A DNA stretch of 64,000 nt from Novilysobacter_A longmucuonensis. Lineage in GTDB: Bacteria > Pseudomonadota > Gammaproteobacteria > Xanthomonadales > Xanthomonadaceae. This document shows, in pieces, positions 26,518-34,992 of this stretch. Position 1 is the first letter of the stretch; each line of letters starts with the position of its first letter. The DNA lies in assembly GCF_046600735.1 (NCBI RefSeq), contig NZ_JBJMAW010000005.1, positions 124,001 through 188,000 of the forward strand. Direction: 5' to 3'. A program made the translations under genes and the position numbers. The notes under the pieces are model-generated. The model had not been told where the DNA came from, did no database searches, and saw only the letters and a list, made by a program, of their open reading frames with translations.

Positions 26518-26650
26518 GCCGTTCCCCCGCGCTCCTAGCCGTCGTTCCCGCTCTTATGCCGTCAACCCGCTTTGCCGCGGGCAACCCCGCTTTTATGAGT
26601 CATAACCCCCGTTTTTATGCCGTCATCCCCGCCTTCGCGGGGATGACGGC
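26518..26650. repeat. Degenerate 20-22 bp tandem array ending in a palindrome
   Basis: Successive units near the consensus GCCGTCATTCCCGCTTTTAT begin at 26518, 26538, 26558, 26597 and 26619. The last unit continues into a perfect palindrome (CCGTCATCCCCGCCTTCGCG with complement). It resembles half-copies of the GTCATTCCCGCG element arranged head to tail. No gene lies in 26495-26835. Confidence 0.65.
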
Positions 26651-26726
26651 TTAGGGGACCGAGCGACTTTGGCGAGGTACACGTCCGTTCTGAACGGCTG
26701 AGACGCAGAACCGATAAAAATCCGGG

Positions 26727-26735
26727 TTATCCACA
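26727..26735 (+). promoter_or_regulatory. DnaA-box consensus upstream of dnaB
   Basis: TTATCCACA, an exact match to the high-affinity DnaA box, 101 bases upstream of the dnaB start codon. A second sequence, CCCACAGCC, follows but is not a box. A single 9-mer can occur by chance, though rarely in such GC-rich DNA. Confidence 0.5.
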
Positions 26736-26835
26736 GGATGTTCCGTCGCGTACCCACAGCCGGAGTCCCTAGGATGCAGCCTCGCTGTCGAGTTCATGGC
26801 CACGGACCCGGCCGCCCAGGGGAGTCAAGCTACCG

Positions 26836-28260
26836 ATGAACGTACGTCCGGGTCTGCGTGGTGAGTTTCGTGGTGACAAACGCTTCGAGACCCGCGCCGA
26901 GCAGCGCGTCGACCAGCTCCGGGTACCGCCGCAATCGGTGGAAGCCGAACAGGCGGTGCTCGGCGGACTGATGCTCGCGCCCGACGCCTACGACCGCGTC
27001 GCCGATCAGCTCACCGAACAGGATTTCTACCGCCGCGATCACCAGCTGATCTACCGCGCGATCCGCGAACTGGCCGAGAAGAACAAGCCGTTCGATGCGG
27101 TCACGCTGGGCGAGTGGTTCGAGTCGATCGGCGAGGCCGAGCAGGTCGCCGGCGGCGCGTACCTGATCGAGCTGGCCAGCACCACGCCGTCGGCGGCAAA
27201 TATCGTCGCCTACGCCGAGATCGTGCGTGACAAGGCGGTGCTGCGGCAGCTGATCGAGGTCGGCACCGGCATCGTCAACGACGGCTTCCAGCCCGACGGC
27301 CGCGACAGCAGCGAGATCCTGTCGAGCGCCGAGCAGCAGGTGTTCGCGATCGCCGAGGCCGGCGCGCGCGGACGCACCGATTTCGTGCCGGTCAACAAGG
27401 CGCTGACCGAGGCCTTCGACGTGCTGCAGACGCGCTTCGCCGCCGGCGGCAGCGTCACCGGGCTGCCGACCGGCTACACCGAGTTCGACGAGATGACCGC
27501 CGGCCTGCAGCCGACCGACCTGCTGATCCTCGCGGCGCGTCCGGCGATGGGCAAAACCACGCTCGCGCTCAACATGGCCGAGCATGCCGCGATCCGCACC
27601 AAGAAGGCGGTGGCGGTGTTCTCGATGGAAATGTCGGCCAGCCAGCTCGCGCTGCGCCTGATCTCCTCCAACGGCCGGGTCAACGCGCAGCGCCTGCGCA
27701 GCGGACAGCTCGAGGACGAGGACTGGAGCCGCGTGACCAGCGCGATCCGCATGCTGCGCGACGCCAAGATCTTCATCGACGACACCCCGGGCCTGTCGCC
27801 CGACGTGCTGCGCGCCAAGGCGCGCCGGCTCAAGCGCGAGCACGACGTCGGCCTGATCGTGATCGACTACCTGCAGCTGATGGCGGTGCCGGGCAACAAC
27901 GAGAACCGCGCCACCGAGATTTCCGAGATCTCGCGCTCGCTCAAGCACCTGGCCAAGGAACTCAACGTGCCGGTGATCGCGCTGAGCCAGCTCAACCGCT
28001 CGCTGGAAAGCCGCGCCGACAAGCGCCCGGTGATGGCCGACCTGCGCGAGTCCGGCGCGATCGAGCAGGACGCCGACGTGATCGTTTTCATCTACCGCGA
28101 CGACTACTACAACAAGGAAAACTCGCCCGACAAGGGCCTGGCCGAAGTCATCATCGGCAAGCAGCGCAACGGCCCCACCGGCTCGATCAAGCTGAAGTTC
28201 TTCGGCGAGTACACCCGCTTCGACAACCTTTCACACGATTCGATCGGCAGCTTCGAATAA
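26836..28260 (+). CDS. dnaB: Replicative DNA helicase
   Basis: Hexameric 5'-3' helicase at the replication fork. The N-terminal primase-interacting domain starts at about residue 27 (VPPQSVEAEQAVLGGLML). RecA-like C-terminal ATPase: Walker A ARPAMGKTTLALNMAEHA, Walker B VIDYLQLMAVPG, and KHLAKELNVPVIALSQLNRS. No intein is present, which matters because dnaB is a frequent intein host. The 474-residue length and the dnaB-alr gene order are as in other gammaproteobacteria. ATG 26836 is used. Confidence 0.97.
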   Translation: MNVRPGLRGEFRGDKRFETRAEQRVDQLRVPPQSVEAEQAVLGGLMLAPDAYDRVADQLTEQDFYRRDHQLIYRAIRELAEKNKPFDAVTLGEWFESIGEAEQVAGGAYLIELASTTPSAANIVAYAEIVRDKAVLRQLIEVGTGIVNDGFQPDGRDSSEILSSAEQQVFAIAEAGARGRTDFVPVNKALTEAFDVLQTRFAAGGSVTGLPTGYTEFDEMTAGLQPTDLLILAARPAMGKTTLALNMAEHAAIRTKKAVAVFSMEMSASQLALRLISSNGRVNAQRLRSGQLEDEDWSRVTSAIRMLRDAKIFIDDTPGLSPDVLRAKARRLKREHDVGLIVIDYLQLMAVPGNNENRATEISEISRSLKHLAKELNVPVIALSQLNRSLESRADKRPVMADLRESGAIEQDADVIVFIYRDDYYNKENSPDKGLAEVIIGKQRNGPTGSIKLKFFGEYTRFDNLSHDSIGSFE

Positions 28261-28286
28261 CCCGGCGGAGACATCAGGCCCAACGT

Positions 28287-28422
28287 GTAGGAGCGGCTTC
28301 AGCCGCGATCCAGAACCGGTCGCCGAAGCCATGGTCCAGATCAGGGAAGCGCCAGATTTGCCTGGACGTCGGTAGCTTCCCGTGCTCGGATCGGAAAGCT
28401 CGCGGGCATGGCCGCTCCTACA
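28287..28422. repeat. Mosaic palindromic repeat
   Basis: Left arm GTAGGAGCGGCTTCAGCCGC, right arm CGCGGGCATGGCCGCTCCTA, which mixes the GGCTTCAGCC family with the GGGCATGGCCC variant also seen at 39923-39993. Between dnaB and alr. Confidence 0.75.
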
Positions 28423-28447
28423 GGGGCGGGCCCGCTAGAATCGGTCC

Positions 28448-29539
28448 ATGGCCCGACCCATCTGCGCGACCATCCATACCGACGCCCTGCGCCACAACCT
28501 CGGCCAGATGCGCCAGCGCGCACCGAACAGCCGGGTCATGGCGATGGTCAAGGCCGACGGCTACGGCCACGGGCTGGAGCGCGTCGCGCGCGCGTTGGCC
28601 GGCGCCGACGCTTTCGGCGTCGCGGACCTGTCGGAGGTCGAGCGCCTGCGCGCCATCGGCATGTCGCAGCCGGTCCTGCTGCTGCCGGGCATCAATGAGC
28701 CGGTCGACATCGCCCGCCTGCGTGCGTTGAATGCCGACGCCGTGATCCACCACGCCAGCCAGCTCGAGATGCTCGAGCAAGCCGATGCGGGCGAGCCGAT
28801 CCGCTGCTGGCTCAAGCTCGACACCGGCATGCACCGGCTCGGCTTCGCCCCCGACGAAGTGCACCAGGCGCATGCGCGGCTGTCGGCATCGCCGAACGTC
28901 GCCCCCGGCATCGTGCTGATGAACCACTTCGCCAGCTCCGACGCGTTGGACCGCGAGGGCTCCAGTGGCGAGCAGACGCGCGCGCAACTGCGCGTGTTCG
29001 CCGAGGCGACCGCCGGGCTGGACGGCGCGCGTTCGCTGGCCAACTCGGCCGCGGTGCTCGGCTGGCCCGCCGCGCATGCCGACTGGATCCGCCCCGGCGG
29101 TGCCCTGTACGGCATGTCACTGGTGGATGGTACGGTCGGCGCCGACTTCGGCCTGCGCGCGGCGATGACGCTGTCGACGCGGCTGATCGCAGTGAAGCGC
29201 GTGTGCAAGGGTGAACGGATCGGCTACTCGGCCACCTGGGAGTGCCCGGAGGACATGCCGGTGGGCGTGGCGGCGGCCGGCTACGGCGACGGCTATCCGC
29301 GTGCCGCGCCCGCCGGCACCCCGGTGCTGGTGTGCGGACAGTCGTCGCAGGTTATCGGCCGGGTGTCGATGGACCTCATGACGGTTGACCTGCGCGGCAT
29401 CGAAGGCGCGCAGGTCGGCGCGCCGGTCACGCTGTGGGGGCCGGAGCTGCCGGTCGAGCGGGTGGCACTGGCGGCGGGCACGATCGGCTACGAGTTGACC
29501 TGCGCGCTCACACGGCGCGTCCGGTTGGTCGAGCGATAG
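28448..29539 (+). CDS. alr: Alanine racemase
   Basis: PLP-dependent interconversion of L- and D-alanine for peptidoglycan. The PLP lysine is Lys-35 in MAMVKADGYGHG. The second catalytic residue is the tyrosine in RIGYSATWE, with substrate-site loops GGALYGMS and GRVSMDLMTVDL. Its 363 residues are normal. Start ATG 28448. The photolyase gene follows after 26 bases on the same strand, so the two may be co-transcribed. Confidence 0.95.
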   Translation: MARPICATIHTDALRHNLGQMRQRAPNSRVMAMVKADGYGHGLERVARALAGADAFGVADLSEVERLRAIGMSQPVLLLPGINEPVDIARLRALNADAVIHHASQLEMLEQADAGEPIRCWLKLDTGMHRLGFAPDEVHQAHARLSASPNVAPGIVLMNHFASSDALDREGSSGEQTRAQLRVFAEATAGLDGARSLANSAAVLGWPAAHADWIRPGGALYGMSLVDGTVGADFGLRAAMTLSTRLIAVKRVCKGERIGYSATWECPEDMPVGVAAAGYGDGYPRAAPAGTPVLVCGQSSQVIGRVSMDLMTVDLRGIEGAQVGAPVTLWGPELPVERVALAAGTIGYELTCALTRRVRLVER

Positions 29540-29565
29540 GTCGCGCTGCGATCCGGGCGCCTCGG

Positions 29566-31029
29566 ATGCCGACCACCCCCACCACCGCTGGGCACACGCG
29601 CCGCGACAGCCGCCCACTCGCGCTGGTCTGGTTCCGCAACGACCTGCGACTGGCCGACAACCCGGCGCTGCAGGCGGCGCTGGAGGGTGGCTATGTGCCG
29701 GTCCCGGTCTATATCCATGCCCCCGAAGAGCACGGCACCTGGGCGCCGGGCGCGGCCTCCAACGCCTGGCGCCACCGCTCGCTGGCGGCGCTCGATGCCG
29801 ACCTGGTCGCACGCGGCTCTCGCCTGCGCCGGTTCTTCGGGCCGAGCATGGCGAGCCTGCAGACGCTGGTGGCCGCCACCGGCGCCGAGGCGGTGTTCTG
29901 GAACCGGCGCTACGAACCGCGGATCCAGCAACGAGACATCCGCATCAAGCGCGCCTTGCGCGGCAGCGGCGTGCGCGCGGAGAGCTTCAACGGCGCGCTG
30001 CTGTTTGAGCCGTGGGAGCTCAAGACCAAGCAGGACACGCCGTTCAAGGTGTTCGGCCCGTTCTGGCGCAGCGCGCTGGCTTCATGGCGGCTGGCGCAGA
30101 CGCATGAGGCGCCGGCGCGCCTGCCCACCGCCGAGATCGACCTCAAGGGCGTGCCGCTGGAAGCGCTCAAGCTCGCACCGCTGCGCGGCTGGGACCAGCA
30201 GTTCTGGGACGAGTGGCAGCCCGGCGAGGCCGGCGCGCACGCGGCGCTGGACGCCTTTACCGACGGTGCCCTGCGCGGGTATGCCGGCCAGCGCGACCGA
30301 CCCGACCGCACCGGCACCTCGCGTTTGTCGCCGCACCTGCACTTCGGCGAGATCGCCCCGTGGCGCGTGGTCACCATGCTCGAAGCCGAGCGTGGCCGCG
30401 GCAGTGGCGGCGACATCGACGTCGCGATCAAGGAGCTGGGCTGGCGCGAATTCGCGCATTACCTGCTGCACCACTTCCCGCACTCGGCCGAAGAACACCT
30501 CAACCCGCGGTTCGCCACCTTCGACTGGGCGCAGGTCGGCCAGCACGCACTCGATGCCTGGTGCAGCGGCCGCACCGGCGTGCCGATCGTCGACGCCGGC
30601 ATGCGCCAGCTGTGGGCCACCGGCTGGATGCACAACCGCGTGCGCATGATCGTCGCCAGCTATCTCACCAAGCACCTGCGCTATCACTGGCTGCACGGTG
30701 CGCGCTGGTTCTGGGACACCCTGGTGGACGCCGACCTCGCCAGCAATACGCTTGGCTGGCAGTGGGTCGCTGGCACCGGCGCCGATGCCGCGCCGTACTT
30801 CCGCATATTCAATCCGGTCACCCAGGCCGAGCGGTTCGACCGCGATGGCCGCTACATCGCCCGATGGGTGCCGGAGCTCGCGTCGCTGCCGGTGCCGTTG
30901 CGCTTCGCCCCGTGGCGCGATGTCGACGCACTGCGCCAGGCTGCGCCCGGCTATCCGCCGCGGCCGCTGGTCGATCTGGGGCAGGGGCGAGCGGCTGCGT
31001 TGGCGGCCTACGCGCGGTCGCGTGGCTGA
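29566..31029 (+). CDS. phrB: Deoxyribodipyrimidine photolyase
   Basis: Light-dependent repair of cyclobutane pyrimidine dimers. The N-terminal antenna domain has ALVWFRNDLRLADNPAL. The FAD domain has GTSRLSPHLHFGEI, TGWMHNRVRMIVASYLTKHL, and DADLASNTLGWQWVAGTG, with tryptophans consistent with the electron-transfer chain and the class I CPD photolyase signature. ATG 29566 gives 487 residues, standard length; the frame continues upstream into alr. A cryptochrome cannot be excluded, but the match is closest to bacterial photolyases. Confidence 0.93.
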   Translation: MPTTPTTAGHTRRDSRPLALVWFRNDLRLADNPALQAALEGGYVPVPVYIHAPEEHGTWAPGAASNAWRHRSLAALDADLVARGSRLRRFFGPSMASLQTLVAATGAEAVFWNRRYEPRIQQRDIRIKRALRGSGVRAESFNGALLFEPWELKTKQDTPFKVFGPFWRSALASWRLAQTHEAPARLPTAEIDLKGVPLEALKLAPLRGWDQQFWDEWQPGEAGAHAALDAFTDGALRGYAGQRDRPDRTGTSRLSPHLHFGEIAPWRVVTMLEAERGRGSGGDIDVAIKELGWREFAHYLLHHFPHSAEEHLNPRFATFDWAQVGQHALDAWCSGRTGVPIVDAGMRQLWATGWMHNRVRMIVASYLTKHLRYHWLHGARWFWDTLVDADLASNTLGWQWVAGTGADAAPYFRIFNPVTQAERFDRDGRYIARWVPELASLPVPLRFAPWRDVDALRQAAPGYPPRPLVDLGQGRAAALAAYARSRG

Positions 31030-31309
31030 AGCTCCGGGCCGCTCGCGGGCGACCGGTCCGTCCAATGTGCTGCCTGCCGCGCCAATTGCAGCTGCGCTGC
31101 TTGGCTTAGTTGTGGCGCAAACCCGCAAAGTGACCCGTTGAAACCCGCGTTTCCGGTACTTTCAGCACTGTCGCACGGCGCCGCATATTGCAGCGCAGCA
31201 CGGGGCTGCGCCCATCCGGTGCTATGTTCGTGCAGGTCGCGGGAGCGACCGGGCACATCAGATTAGAGACGTGCATCACTTTTATTTTCTGCGGGGAGTC
31301 ATAAAAACG

Positions 31310-33076
31310 ATGAAGCACACGAAACTCGTCAGCGCGCTTGCGCTGGGCTTAACGATGGCAATTGGCAGCGGCGCGGCGATGGCCGACGGACCCGACCCGG
31401 ACCGGGTGTGGGTCAAGTTCAAACCCGGCAGCAAGGCGCAGGTGCAAATTGCATTGCGCAGCGCCGGCGGCACGGTCCACCACAGTTTCGACAACCTGCG
31501 CGCATTCGCGGTCAGCCTGCCGCCGCAGGCATTGCAGGGCATCAGCAACAATCCAAACGTCGAGTACGTCGAATCCGATGCCCCGCGCTACCCGATGGCG
31601 CAGCTGCAGCCCTACGGCATCGACATGGTGCGTGCGCCGCAGGTCTGGTCGCAGGGCGTCACCGGCGATGGCATCACCGTCTGCGTGATCGATTCGGGCA
31701 TCCATTCCGCCCACGAGGATTTTCAGGGTGTCAACCTGGCCGGCGGCTATCCGACCGGTTGGGACAACGACACCTGCGGCCACGGCTCGCACGTGGCCGG
31801 CACGATCGCGGCCAAGAACAACCAGGTCGGCGTGGTCGGCGTCAACACCGGCGCCATTTCGCTGTACACGCTCAAGGTGTTCGATGGCGAGACCTGCGGC
31901 TGGAGCTACAGCTCGACCCTGATCGATGCGGCCAACCGCTGCGCCGAGGCCGGTGCCAAGGTCATCAACATGAGCCTGGGCGGTGGTCGCGCCAGCGTGA
32001 CCGAGGAGAACGGTTTCCAGTCGCTCTACGACGCCGGCGTGCTGCACGTGGCGGCCGCGGGCAACGACGGCAACACCTCGCACAGCTACCCGGCCTCGTA
32101 CGACAGCGTGGTGTCGGTCGCGGCGCTGGACAGCACCAAGCAGCTTGCGACGTTCTCCCAGCGCACCAACCAGGTCGAACTGGCGGCGCCGGGCGTGGGC
32201 GTGCTCAGCACCGTGCCGCAGATCTCGGCCAGTGCATCGGTCGACGGGATTTCCTACATCGTCTCGTCGCTCGAGTTCACCCATGAAGGCAGCGCCAGCG
32301 GCGCGACGGTCAACGGCGGTCTGTGCGACAGCGCCGGCAGCTGGACCGGCCAGGTGGTGCTGTGCGAGCGCGGTTCAATTTCCTTCGCCGACAAGGTCAA
32401 CAATGTCTTCGCCGGCGGTGGCGCCGCGGCGGTAGTCTACAACAACGCGCCCGGTGGCTTCAGCGGCACCCTGGGTACGGCCGGCCCTGCGATCCCGGCG
32501 GTCAGCATGAGCCAGGAAGACGGCCAGTACCTGGTGGCCAACAAGATCGGCGCAAGCGCCTCGGTCAGCACTATTCCGGACAACCAGGGCAACGGCTACG
32601 CCTACTACGACGGCACCTCGATGGCGACCCCGCACGTGGCCGGCGTCGCCGCGCTGGTGTGGAGCGCCAACCCGGCCTGGACCAACCAGGAAGTGCGCAA
32701 CGCCCTGGCCGTCACCGCCGAGGACCTGGGCGATGCCGGTCGGGACGACTCCTACGGCTGGGGCCTGATCCAGGCCGATGCCGCGCTGGCGGAGTTGCAG
32801 AGCGGCGGCGGGACCACCGAGCCGGAGCCGGAGCCCGATCCGACGTTCACCCTGAGCGGCAGTTCGTACAAGGTGAAGGGCGTCATCCACGTGGACCTCA
32901 GCTGGGCCGGCTCGACCGCCACCAGCTTTGACGTCTACCGCGATGGCGGCCAGATCGCGACCGTGGGCGGTTCCAGCTACACCGACAACACCGGTATGAA
33001 GGGCAGCGTCAACTTGCAGTACCAGGTGTGCGAAGCCGGCACCACGACCTGCACCGCGACGATCACCGTCAACTAA
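31310..33076 (+). CDS. Secreted subtilisin-like (S8) serine protease with PA insert
   Basis: 588 residues: signal peptide (MKHTKLVSALALGLTMAIGS ending about residue 24), inhibitor-I9-like propeptide (about 30-88, VWVKFKPGSKAQ to NPNVEYVES), and an S8 catalytic domain. The triad is visible at Asp-128 (CVIDSGIHS), His-158 (CGHGSHVAGT) and Ser-437 (DGTSMATPHVAG). A PA domain is inserted between His and Ser (about 318-415). After an EPEPEPDP linker there is an immunoglobulin/fibronectin-like module of about 85 residues with two cysteines. The frame reaches back to a GTG at 31271, but ATG 31310 opens the signal peptide. Extracellular proteases of this build are common in predatory xanthomonads. 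Confidence 0.93.
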   Translation: MKHTKLVSALALGLTMAIGSGAAMADGPDPDRVWVKFKPGSKAQVQIALRSAGGTVHHSFDNLRAFAVSLPPQALQGISNNPNVEYVESDAPRYPMAQLQPYGIDMVRAPQVWSQGVTGDGITVCVIDSGIHSAHEDFQGVNLAGGYPTGWDNDTCGHGSHVAGTIAAKNNQVGVVGVNTGAISLYTLKVFDGETCGWSYSSTLIDAANRCAEAGAKVINMSLGGGRASVTEENGFQSLYDAGVLHVAAAGNDGNTSHSYPASYDSVVSVAALDSTKQLATFSQRTNQVELAAPGVGVLSTVPQISASASVDGISYIVSSLEFTHEGSASGATVNGGLCDSAGSWTGQVVLCERGSISFADKVNNVFAGGGAAAVVYNNAPGGFSGTLGTAGPAIPAVSMSQEDGQYLVANKIGASASVSTIPDNQGNGYAYYDGTSMATPHVAGVAALVWSANPAWTNQEVRNALAVTAEDLGDAGRDDSYGWGLIQADAALAELQSGGGTTEPEPEPDPTFTLSGSSYKVKGVIHVDLSWAGSTATSFDVYRDGGQIATVGGSSYTDNTGMKGSVNLQYQVCEAGTTTCTATITVN

Positions 33077-33108
33077 AGCACTGTCGAAGCATCACGCCTG
33101 ATGCATTG

Positions 33109-33140
33109 GAAGGGCCCGGAATCCGGGCCCTTTCTCTTTT
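33109..33140 (+). terminator. Intrinsic terminator after the S8 protease
   Basis: Stem AAGGGCCCGG/CCGGGCCCTT with an AAT loop followed by TCTCTTTT, about 35 bases after the stop. Confidence 0.88.
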
Positions 33141-33168
33141 GGTCCGCACCGTCGCGTGCCGAAATTCT

Positions 33169-33244
33169 GTAGGAGCGGCTTCAGCCGCGATCGGAGCACC
33201 GGTGGGCTTGGTGGGCCCGGATCGCGGCTGAAGCCGCTCCTACA
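33169..33244. repeat. Palindromic repeat, GGCTTCAGCCGCGA family
   Basis: Near-perfect copy; arms GTAGGAGCGGCTTCAGCCGC and complement with about 30 bases between. Between the protease terminator and the OmpA-like gene. Confidence 0.9.
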
Positions 33245-33397
33245 AAGGCACATAGGCTCCAGCACATGGGGCGCCGTATTTCGCCCTGCTCGAACGTTGA
33301 TCTGAATGAAGCGAGCGCGTCGTCACCCGCCCGTTACGGTCGCGTGCTTAGCTTGTGCCGCATTCAGTACCGCAGCCAACCGTCAGGGAAAAATCCG

Positions 33398-34105
33398 ATG
33401 ATCAAACACACCAGACTTGCGCTCGCCGCAGCCGCCATGACCACGATGCTGGCCGGCTGTGCCACCACCGGCGGCGGCTACTACGGCGGACAGCCGCAAC
33501 AGTATCCACCGCAGGAGGAACAGGACGGCATGAACCGCACGCAGCGCGGCGCCCTGATCGGCGCGGCGGTCGGGGCGGTGGCCGGGCTGCTCAGCGGCGA
33601 CGATGCCACCGAACGACGCCAGCGTGCACTGGTCGGCGTCGGCGTCGGCGGCTTGGCCGGCGGTGCGATCGGCAACTACCAGGACCGCCAGGAGCGCGCC
33701 CTGCGCGAACGCATGCAGGGCACCGGTGTCGACGTCGTGCGCCAGGGCGACAACATCACCCTGAACATGCCCAACAACATCACCTTCGGCTTCGACAGCG
33801 CCAGCCTGCAGCCGCAGTTCCACAACGTGCTCGACGGCGTCGCCGGCACCCTGCAGGAATACAACCAAACTATCGTCGAGGTCGCCGGCCATACCGACAG
33901 CGTCGGTACCGATGCCTACAACCAGCAGTTGTCCGAGCGCCGCGCCGCCGCTGTCGGCAACCACCTGATGGGGCAGGGGCTGATGCGCGACCGTTTCATC
34001 CTGATAGGTGCCGGCGAGACCCGCCCGGTCGCCAGCAACGACACCGAGGCCGGCCGGGCGCAGAACCGCCGGGTCGAGATCACCCTGGTGCCGATCCGCA
34101 GCTGA
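33398..34105 (+). CDS. OmpA-family lipoprotein with glycine-zipper region
   Basis: 235 residues with a lipoprotein signal: MIKHTRLALAAAAMTTMLAG followed by Cys-21. A glutamine/glycine-rich linker is followed by two glycine-zipper-like hydrophobic stretches (ALIGAAVGAVAGLLSG and VGVGVGGLAGGAIG) and a C-terminal OmpA-like peptidoglycan-binding domain (FGFDSASLQPQF, VAGHTDSVGTDAYNQQLSER, QNRRVEITLVP). The order lipobox, glycine zipper, OmpA domain is that of YiaD-like lipoproteins. It probably links the outer membrane and peptidoglycan. ATG 33398 follows TCAGGGAAAAATCCG. Monocistronic, with an intrinsic terminator. Confidence 0.9.
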   Translation: MIKHTRLALAAAAMTTMLAGCATTGGGYYGGQPQQYPPQEEQDGMNRTQRGALIGAAVGAVAGLLSGDDATERRQRALVGVGVGGLAGGAIGNYQDRQERALRERMQGTGVDVVRQGDNITLNMPNNITFGFDSASLQPQFHNVLDGVAGTLQEYNQTIVEVAGHTDSVGTDAYNQQLSERRAAAVGNHLMGQGLMRDRFILIGAGETRPVASNDTEAGRAQNRRVEITLVPIRS

Positions 34106-34129
34106 TCCTGGCGAGTCATGGATTGCATC

Positions 34130-34161
34130 GAACGGGCCGCACGCAGCGGCCCGTTCTTTTT
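34130..34161 (+). terminator. Intrinsic terminator after the OmpA-like gene
   Basis: Perfect 11-bp stem GAACGGGCCGC/GCGGCCCGTTC with an ACGCA loop, followed by TTTTT. Confidence 0.92.
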
Positions 34162-34185
34162 GGCGCACGTGACGGACCGCGGCGT

Positions 34186-34467
34186 TTACCGGTCGCGTTG
34201 GCGGATTCCATCCTCCGGCTCGTCGCGCGCATCCTTGCCGAGCTTGAGGCGCTCGAACGCATTCAACAGCGTCAACACGATCAAGGTCAGGGCGGTCGCT
34301 GCCATGGCCAGCACATAGTGGCCGAAACCGGTGGCCACGCCGATGACCGCCACCATGAGCAGCGAGGCGGCGGTGGTGATGCCGGCGATGGTGCCGCTGC
34401 CGCGGCGCGCGAAGATGGTGCCGGCGCCGATGAACGACACCCCGGCGACCACCGCCTCTACCGACAA
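34186..34467 (-). pseudogene. MgtC/SapB-family membrane protein, N-terminally truncated
   Basis: The 93 codons read SVEAVVAGVSFIGAGTIFAR ... GITTAASLLMVAVIGVATG, the conserved second half of MgtC/SapB membrane proteins, ending in a charged tail (NAFERLKLGKDARDEPEDG). Full members have another 60-100 residues with two more membrane helices before this point. Here the homology stops at 34464, where the upstream sequence becomes a piece of an unrelated histidine kinase on the opposite strand, leaving only a TTG. Likely a non-functional remnant created by a rearrangement. Confidence 0.75.
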
Positions 34468-34530
34468 CGGCGTCGGAATCCCGCAGGCGGCGCGGGCGCA
34501 CCTGTTCCAGTCCTTTCAGCAGGCCGAGGT
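34460..34530 (+). pseudogene. Fragment of a histidine kinase ATPase domain
   Basis: About 23 codons read TDNGVGIPQAARAHLFQSFQ then QAE, a match to the G1 box (DNGVGIP) and F box (LFxxFxQA) of a sensor-kinase ATP-binding domain. The sequence before (frame through 34331-34460) and after 34530 has no kinase homology, so this is an isolated scrap. It abuts the broken MgtC gene and ends 24 bases before a palindromic repeat. Confidence 0.7.
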
Positions 34531-34553
34531 TTCGCCAGCATCAACAAGCACCT

Positions 34554-34684
34554 GTAGGAGCCGCATCAGCCGCGCACGCCGCCCTTGTAGGAGCGGCTTC
34601 AGCCGCGAGCTCTTCGATCCGGCCGGCGAAAATTTCCGCCTGCGGGCAGCCATGTACAGCTTCGCGGCTGAAGCCGCTCCTACA
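34554..34684. repeat. Nested palindromic repeats, GGCTTCAGCCGCGA family
   Basis: Two left arms in succession (34554 with CATCAGCCGCGC, 34587 with CTTCAGCCGCGA) and a single right arm TTCGCGGCTGAAGCCGCTCC. Looks like one element inserted into or recombined with another. Confidence 0.8.
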
Positions 34685-34792
34685 AAGAGCGCTGAGCCGC
34701 CTTGAACCGGCCGATTGCATCGGGCCGACCACCAGATAACGAAAACTTGACATTCGACACAGTACCGGCCGTCGAATGCGCCGATGATGCGC

Positions 34793-34885
34793 CTGCACGA
34801 TAACGGCATACCGGTTCGAAAGAACGGGACGCAAAGCTACCGGCCTACAGGCGATTCGCCCATGGCAGCGGGGCTACCGAATGCA
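34793..34885 (+). promoter_or_regulatory. c-di-GMP-I (GEMM) riboswitch candidate upstream of the DUF4402 gene
   Basis: The sequence follows the GEMM-I consensus in order: CACGATAACGGCATACC (consensus CACGCACAGGGCAAACC), a GAAA-tetraloop hairpin GGTTCGAAAGAAC, the invariant GGGACGCAAAGC, CCGGCCTACAGG, a short P3 hairpin, GGCAGCGGGGCTACCGA, and a closing TGCA/TGCA pair. By my alignment the position of G20 of the Vc2 aptamer is still G, which favours c-di-GMP over cGAMP. A TTGACA box at 34747-34752 may be the -35 of its promoter; no good -10 was seen. Downstream there is a perfect 7-bp hairpin (34903-34919) and then the GGGG-containing ribosome-binding region of the DUF4402 gene at 34993. Confidence 0.88.
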
Positions 34886-34992
34886 ACTCAGCGATTCCTC
34901 GACAGGCCGCACCGGCCTGCACCGATGAGCCCAGGTTGCCGTGCCTCGCTACCACGCGAGTACCACTTCGCAATTAACCAGGGGCTATTCCC

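Noticed and set aside
31030..31309. Possible second GEMM riboswitch before the S8 protease (GCGCAAACCCGCAAAG)
   Set aside because: Only one block resembles the consensus; the tetraloop hairpin and GGGACGCAAAGC are missing.
34186..34467. MgtC fragment as a functional short gene
   Set aside because: Lacks the first membrane helices of the family and only a TTG is available, abutting unrelated coding scrap.
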